Positions 63,288 through 64,000 of a stretch of 64,000 bases of DNA are shown here, piece after piece. Source of the DNA: Mesorhizobium sp. B1-1-8 (GTDB taxonomy: Bacteria > Pseudomonadota > Alphaproteobacteria > Rhizobiales > Rhizobiaceae); contig NZ_CP083956.1 of assembly GCF_006442795.2 (NCBI RefSeq), positions 3,573,501 through 3,637,500 of the forward strand. Reading direction: 5' to 3'. Under the pieces are notes generated by a model. It saw only the letters and a list, made by a program, of their open reading frames with translations, did not search any database and was not told the DNA's origin. Numbering within the stretch: the stretch's first letter is position 1; every line of letters begins with the position of its first letter. The translations under genes were made by a program, and so were the position numbers.

Positions 63288-63626
63288 ATGCGACACGGTC
63301 GGTTCACGAAAGTTCTCTGTGCCGTGATTGCATTCGCTGCCGGATTTCTCATTCGCGATGATCTGAGCCAACTGCCTCGTGGCAATGCTATTTCGCAAGC
63401 AGAAGCGCGAGTGATCGAGCGTCATCATCATCGCCATATCCCGGTCACCGCTCACGGCGTGGCGCGCCGCACCGCGCGTCGTACGATCCGCCGGACAGCA
63501 ATCTTTGTGGCAGCGCTGCCGCCGGGCTGTCGTGTGGTCCATTACAACGGCCTCGGCTATCATCAGTGTGGCTCGCGCTACTATCAGAGTTCTGGCGGTC
63601 GATACGTCCAGGTAACCGTCCATTGA
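63288..63626 (+). CDS. Small secreted protein, paralogue of the one at 52688
   Basis: A 112-residue product with an N-terminal hydrophobic signal or anchor (VLCAVIAFAAGFLI), a His/Arg-rich middle (HHHRHIPVTAHGVARRTARRTIRR), and the C-terminal two-Cys module LPPGCRVVHYNGLGYHQCGSRYY...RYVQVTVH. The module is shared with the 88-residue protein at 52.7 kb. The ATG at 63288 follows AGGAGGAACGCAA. Function unknown; a cell-surface role is likely. Confidence 0.75.
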   Translation: MRHGRFTKVLCAVIAFAAGFLIRDDLSQLPRGNAISQAEARVIERHHHRHIPVTAHGVARRTARRTIRRTAIFVAALPPGCRVVHYNGLGYHQCGSRYYQSSGGRYVQVTVH

Positions 63627-63718
63627 TCGAGTTTGTCGGTGCGGTGAAGCAACCGCCGTTCGGCAGTGCTGGTCGCAAGGTACTGACATTTTGCCGGGGG
63701 GCGTGAGGGGCGTTCGAG

Positions 63719-64000
63719 GTGTTGAGTAGAGCCGCACGCCTCTGCCTGGCTTTTGCCCTGATCGGATTGACGTCATGCGCGCAGCGGCCCGAAAACGTCT
63801 TTATTGCCGAGGGGCCGAATACCGTGTCAGGCGCATCGCAGGTTGAAATGCTGGTTGCGACCACCCGACGCCCATCCAGCGTTCCTGGAGAAATGTTCGG
63901 AGGCGAGCGCGGTGATCCAGCCTTCGCCGACATCTCAATTTCCATTCCACCTGACAAGGCGCGCAAGGTCGGAGAGGTGGAATGGCCAAAGTCCATACCT
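63719..64000 (+). CDS. Alpha/beta hydrolase lipoprotein (DUF900 type), N-terminal part
   Basis: The window ends inside this gene; 94 codons are visible. The product starts with a lipoprotein signal (LCLAFALIGLTSC, the Cys being the lipidation site) and then has EMLVATTRRPSS...GEMFGGERGDPAFADISISIPPDKARKVGEVEWP. This is the N-terminal pattern of the DUF900 alpha/beta hydrolases. The catalytic triad lies beyond the window. A GTG at 63719 follows GAGGGG by 8 bases; TTG at 63722 is the alternative. Confidence 0.75.
   Translation, partial: MLSRAARLCLAFALIGLTSCAQRPENVFIAEGPNTVSGASQVEMLVATTRRPSSVPGEMFGGERGDPAFADISISIPPDKARKVGEVEWPKSIP

Overview
The window is a high-GC alphaproteobacterial chromosome segment, most probably from a Mesorhizobium or close rhizobial relative. 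This is inferred from the gene order uppS-cdsA-rseP-bamA-lpxD-fabZ-lpxA-lpxI-lpxB, the use of LpxI, the ppiD-trpD-trpC-moaC-moeA block beside lexA, an alphaproteobacterial LexA box (GTTC-N7-GTTC), a DUF982 gene behind an EcfG-type promoter, and a SigF/NrsF pair. No tRNA, rRNA, CRISPR array or intact transposase was seen.

1-26.7 kb is conserved core. A plus-strand envelope run (end of uppS, cdsA, rseP, bamA, lpxD, fabZ, lpxA, lpxI, lpxB) builds undecaprenyl phosphate, phospholipid, outer-membrane proteins and lipid A. It meets gltA and gltX (minus) at a repeat-built hairpin. comEC (plus) converges on lexA. Minus-strand ppiD-trpD-trpC-moaC-moeA follows, and then plus-strand tpiA, secG, an L,D-transpeptidase, pyrG and a DUF1697 gene.

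26.7-31.5 kb is the most interesting part. It is a compact minus-strand operon joining a bufferin-type metal-peptide pathway (bufA, the MNIO enzyme bufB, bufC, a DoxX membrane protein), the ECF sigma factor SigF and its anti-sigma NrsF, and a mercury-type module (merT, merP, a Cys-rich GDCCVxC protein). Nearly all genes overlap by ATGA-type junctions, and the only promoter I found is an exact GTAACC-N16-CGAA SigF site upstream of bufA. The segment lies between a DUF1697 gene and an NCS1 permease, and each flank carries a broken fragment of the gene on the other side, so it looks like an insertion or replacement island.

32-42 kb holds the NCS1 permease, a stress-type DUF982 gene, and a type I secretion locus: HlyD-like adaptor, HlyB-like ABC exporter, a 1023-residue secreted protein with no RTX nonapeptides, and a 100-residue protein of unknown role. 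43-49 kb is an allantoin catabolism cluster: LysR regulator, NCS1 permease, allantoinase, Asp/Glu/hydantoin-type racemase, allantoicase.

50-64 kb is accessory: a soluble PAS histidine kinase with a FixJ-like regulator and a single-domain receiver; small secreted proteins; an SDR enzyme; cytochrome bd oxidase (cydABX plus a CydP-like small protein); a DUF2955/HlyD efflux pair; NhaA; a His-rich secreted protein; and the start of an alpha/beta-hydrolase lipoprotein. The three small secreted-protein genes at 52.7, 62.7 and 63.3 kb share an imperfect palindromic upstream motif, which suggests common control.
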